Of a DNA stretch of 36,536 bases, positions 35,124-36,536 are shown piece after piece. Each line of letters starts with the position of its first letter. The first letter of the stretch is position 1. Position numbers and translations under genes: made by a program. The notes below the pieces were generated by a model, which was given only the letters and a program-made list of their open reading frames with translations, did no database searches and was not told the DNA's origin. This stretch comes from Mycolicibacterium hodleri. Lineage in GTDB: Bacteria; Actinomycetota; Actinomycetes; Mycobacteriales; Mycobacteriaceae. The stretch is taken from positions 98,335-134,870 of the forward strand of contig NZ_JACKTL010000005.1 in NCBI RefSeq assembly GCF_025822245.1, read 5' to 3'.

Positions 35124-36536
35124 GTGGCGGTAGGCAGGAACGATGGGACGCGGGGCGGGCGGATTCCCGACCGCGACATCGCGGCCATTCGCGAAAGCAC
35201 CCGCATCGAGGACCTCGTCGGCGACTACGTGCAGTTGCGCCGCGCCGGGGCCGACTCGATGAAGGGGCTCTGCCCGTTCCACGACGAGAAGTCACCGTCG
35301 TTTCACGTCCGCCCCAACCACGGCCACTTCCATTGCTTCGGCTGCGGCGAGGGCGGTGACGTCTACGCCTTCCTGCAGAAGATCGAACACGTCAGCTTCG
35401 TCGAGGCCGTCGAGATGCTCGCCGACCGCATCAACTACACCGTCACCTACACCGGTGGCTCGACCACCAACGTGCAGAGGGACAAGGGCAGTCGCAGCAG
35501 GCTGATCGCCGCCAATGCCGCGGCCCAGGCGTTCTACGCCGAGGCGCTGCAGTCCGACGAGGCCGCACCGGCCAGGCAGTACCTGATCGAACGCAACTTC
35601 GACGCGCAGGCGGCCGCGCACTTCGGCTGCGGGTTCGCGCCCTCGGGCTGGGACACCTTGACGAAGCACTTGTTGCGCAAGGGTTTCGAGTTCAAGGAGC
35701 TCGAGGCGGCGGGGTTGTCGATGGAGGGTCGCCGCGGCCCGCGGGATCGTTTCAATCGCCGTCTGCTGTGGCCGATCCGGGCGAGCAGCAACGAGGTCAT
35801 CGGATTCGGTGCGCGCCGGATCTTCGACGACGACACGATGACCGCGAAGTACCTGAACACCCCGGAGACGGTGCTCTACAAGAAGTCCAACGTCCTGTTC
35901 GGCCTCGACCTGGCCAAGCGCGACATCGCGAAGGGCCATCAGGCCGTCGTCGTGGAGGGGTACACCGACGTCATGGCCATGCATCTGGCGGGCGTGACGA
36001 CGGCGGTCGCGTCGTGCGGCACCGCCTTCGGCGAGGAGCATCTGTCGATGTTGCGTCGACTCATGATGGACGACAACTTCTTTCGCGGTGAGCTGATCTA
36101 CGTCTTCGACGGCGACGCGGCGGGACGGGCGGCGGCGGTCAAGGCCTTCGAGGGGGAGCAGAACCTCTCGGGCCAGTCGTTCGTCGCCGTCGCCGACGAG
36201 GGCATGGACCCGTGCGATCTGCGGCTGAAGTCCGGGGACGCCGCCCTGCGCGACCTGGTGGCCCGGCGAACGCCGTTGTTCGAGTTCGTGATTCGCACCG
36301 CGCTGGCCGACCACGACCTCGACAGTGCGGAGGGCCGGGTGTCGGCGTTGCGCCGGTGTGTGCCGATGGCGGCACGAATCAAGGACCCGACCCTGCGCGA
36401 CGAGTACGCGCGCCAGCTTGCGGGCTGGGTGGGCTGGGACGACGTCGCCCAGGTCATCGGCAGGGTGCGCGAGACGGCCAAGGCCGGCGGCGCCGCGCAG
36501 CGTCGCGACGTCCGCCGCAGCGCCGCCGCGGCCCCG
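35124..36536 (+). CDS. dnaG: DNA primase DnaG (3' end outside window)
   Basis: Makes RNA primers for replication. 471 codons are present and the frame is open to the window edge; the M. tuberculosis protein is 639 residues, so roughly 170 residues including the DnaB-binding domain are missing here. The CHC2 zinc finger is complete (Cys50, His53, Cys71, Cys74 in CPFH and CFGCG). The catalytic TOPRIM domain shows EGYTD with Glu278 and DGDAAG with Asp329/Asp331. GTG 35124 gives the sequence AVGRNDGTRGGRIPDRDIAAI, which matches mycobacterial DnaG. Probably leaderless. Confidence 0.96.
   Translation, partial: MAVGRNDGTRGGRIPDRDIAAIRESTRIEDLVGDYVQLRRAGADSMKGLCPFHDEKSPSFHVRPNHGHFHCFGCGEGGDVYAFLQKIEHVSFVEAVEMLADRINYTVTYTGGSTTNVQRDKGSRSRLIAANAAAQAFYAEALQSDEAAPARQYLIERNFDAQAAAHFGCGFAPSGWDTLTKHLLRKGFEFKELEAAGLSMEGRRGPRDRFNRRLLWPIRASSNEVIGFGARRIFDDDTMTAKYLNTPETVLYKKSNVLFGLDLAKRDIAKGHQAVVVEGYTDVMAMHLAGVTTAVASCGTAFGEEHLSMLRRLMMDDNFFRGELIYVFDGDAAGRAAAVKAFEGEQNLSGQSFVAVADEGMDPCDLRLKSGDAALRDLVARRTPLFEFVIRTALADHDLDSAEGRVSALRRCVPMAARIKDPTLRDEYARQLAGWVGWDDVAQVIGRVRETAKAGGAAQRRDVRRSAAAAP

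Noticed and set aside
1..36536. tRNA/rRNA genes, insertion sequences, prophage or attachment sites
   Set aside because: No cloverleaf, rRNA stretch, transposase motif, terminal inverted repeat or integrase was recognised; apart from the DUF222 remnant and the S53 cassette the window follows conserved mycobacterial gene order.

Overview
The window is high-GC actinobacterial DNA. Gene content and order identify it as a mycobacterium, most likely a fast-growing Mycolicibacterium-type species. The core order dnaG-dgt-TPM protein-glyS-smtB-zur-nudix-uppS-recO-amiA2-era-CBS protein-ybeY-phoH-rsmE-dnaJ2-hrcA-hemW-sirA-cysH-che1-cysA-cysW-cysT-subI-trehalase matches the M. tuberculosis Rv2343c-Rv2402 stretch in order. 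Many starts are GTG, stop/start overlaps (ATGA, GTGA) are common, and several genes appear to be leaderless, with a TANNNT -10 box 6-8 nt before the start codon. All of this is typical of mycobacteria.

Layout. 1-702: remnant of a DUF222/HNH (13E12-type) gene with two frameshifts. 813-4739: a putative acetate/succinate transporter, then on the minus strand a GH15 trehalase and an FAD monooxygenase. 4754-5040: two tiny membrane proteins. 5062-9063: a sulfate ABC transporter operon (subI-cysT-cysW-cysA) preceded by a leaderless cysteine-containing leader ORF. 9035-12968 (minus): an accessory block with a membrane-anchored protein, a multi-pass zinc-ribbon protein, an S53 (sedolisin) protease and a small lipoprotein. 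13208-16549 (minus): sulfite reductase sirA, APS reductase cysH and chelatase che1, preceded by a leaderless polycysteine leader ORF. 16630-20457: hemW, a small conserved gene, and hrcA-dnaJ2. 20474-25468: rsmE, a secreted peptide, and the phoH-ybeY-CBS-era operon. 25465-29506: amiA2 and recO-uppS-conserved-nudix. 29499-30352: the zinc-sensing smtB-zur operon with a divergent promoter to glyS. 31768-36536: TPM-domain membrane protein, dgt and the start of dnaG (runs off the window).

How the genes fit together. Sulfate is imported by SubI/CysTWA. After activation elsewhere, APS is reduced by CysH and sulfite by SirA, whose siroheme cofactor requires the chelatase Che1. Both sulfur operons begin with a leaderless short ORF ending in clustered Cys codons. 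This fits the published mycobacterial cysteine-responsive attenuation mechanism: ribosomes stalling on Cys codons report cysteine scarcity. The RNA/ribosome block (rsmE, phoH, ybeY, era, recO, glyS, dgt, dnaG) is housekeeping.

The most unusual part is the S53 protease cassette lodged between the two sulfur operons. It combines a complete sedolisin catalytic set with a multi-pass protein that may be a degenerate PrsW-like protein, flanked by two cytoplasmic zinc ribbons and carrying a tandem EPDRA repeat, plus a bitopic protein with an external domain, all tightly coupled. Its function is not established here.
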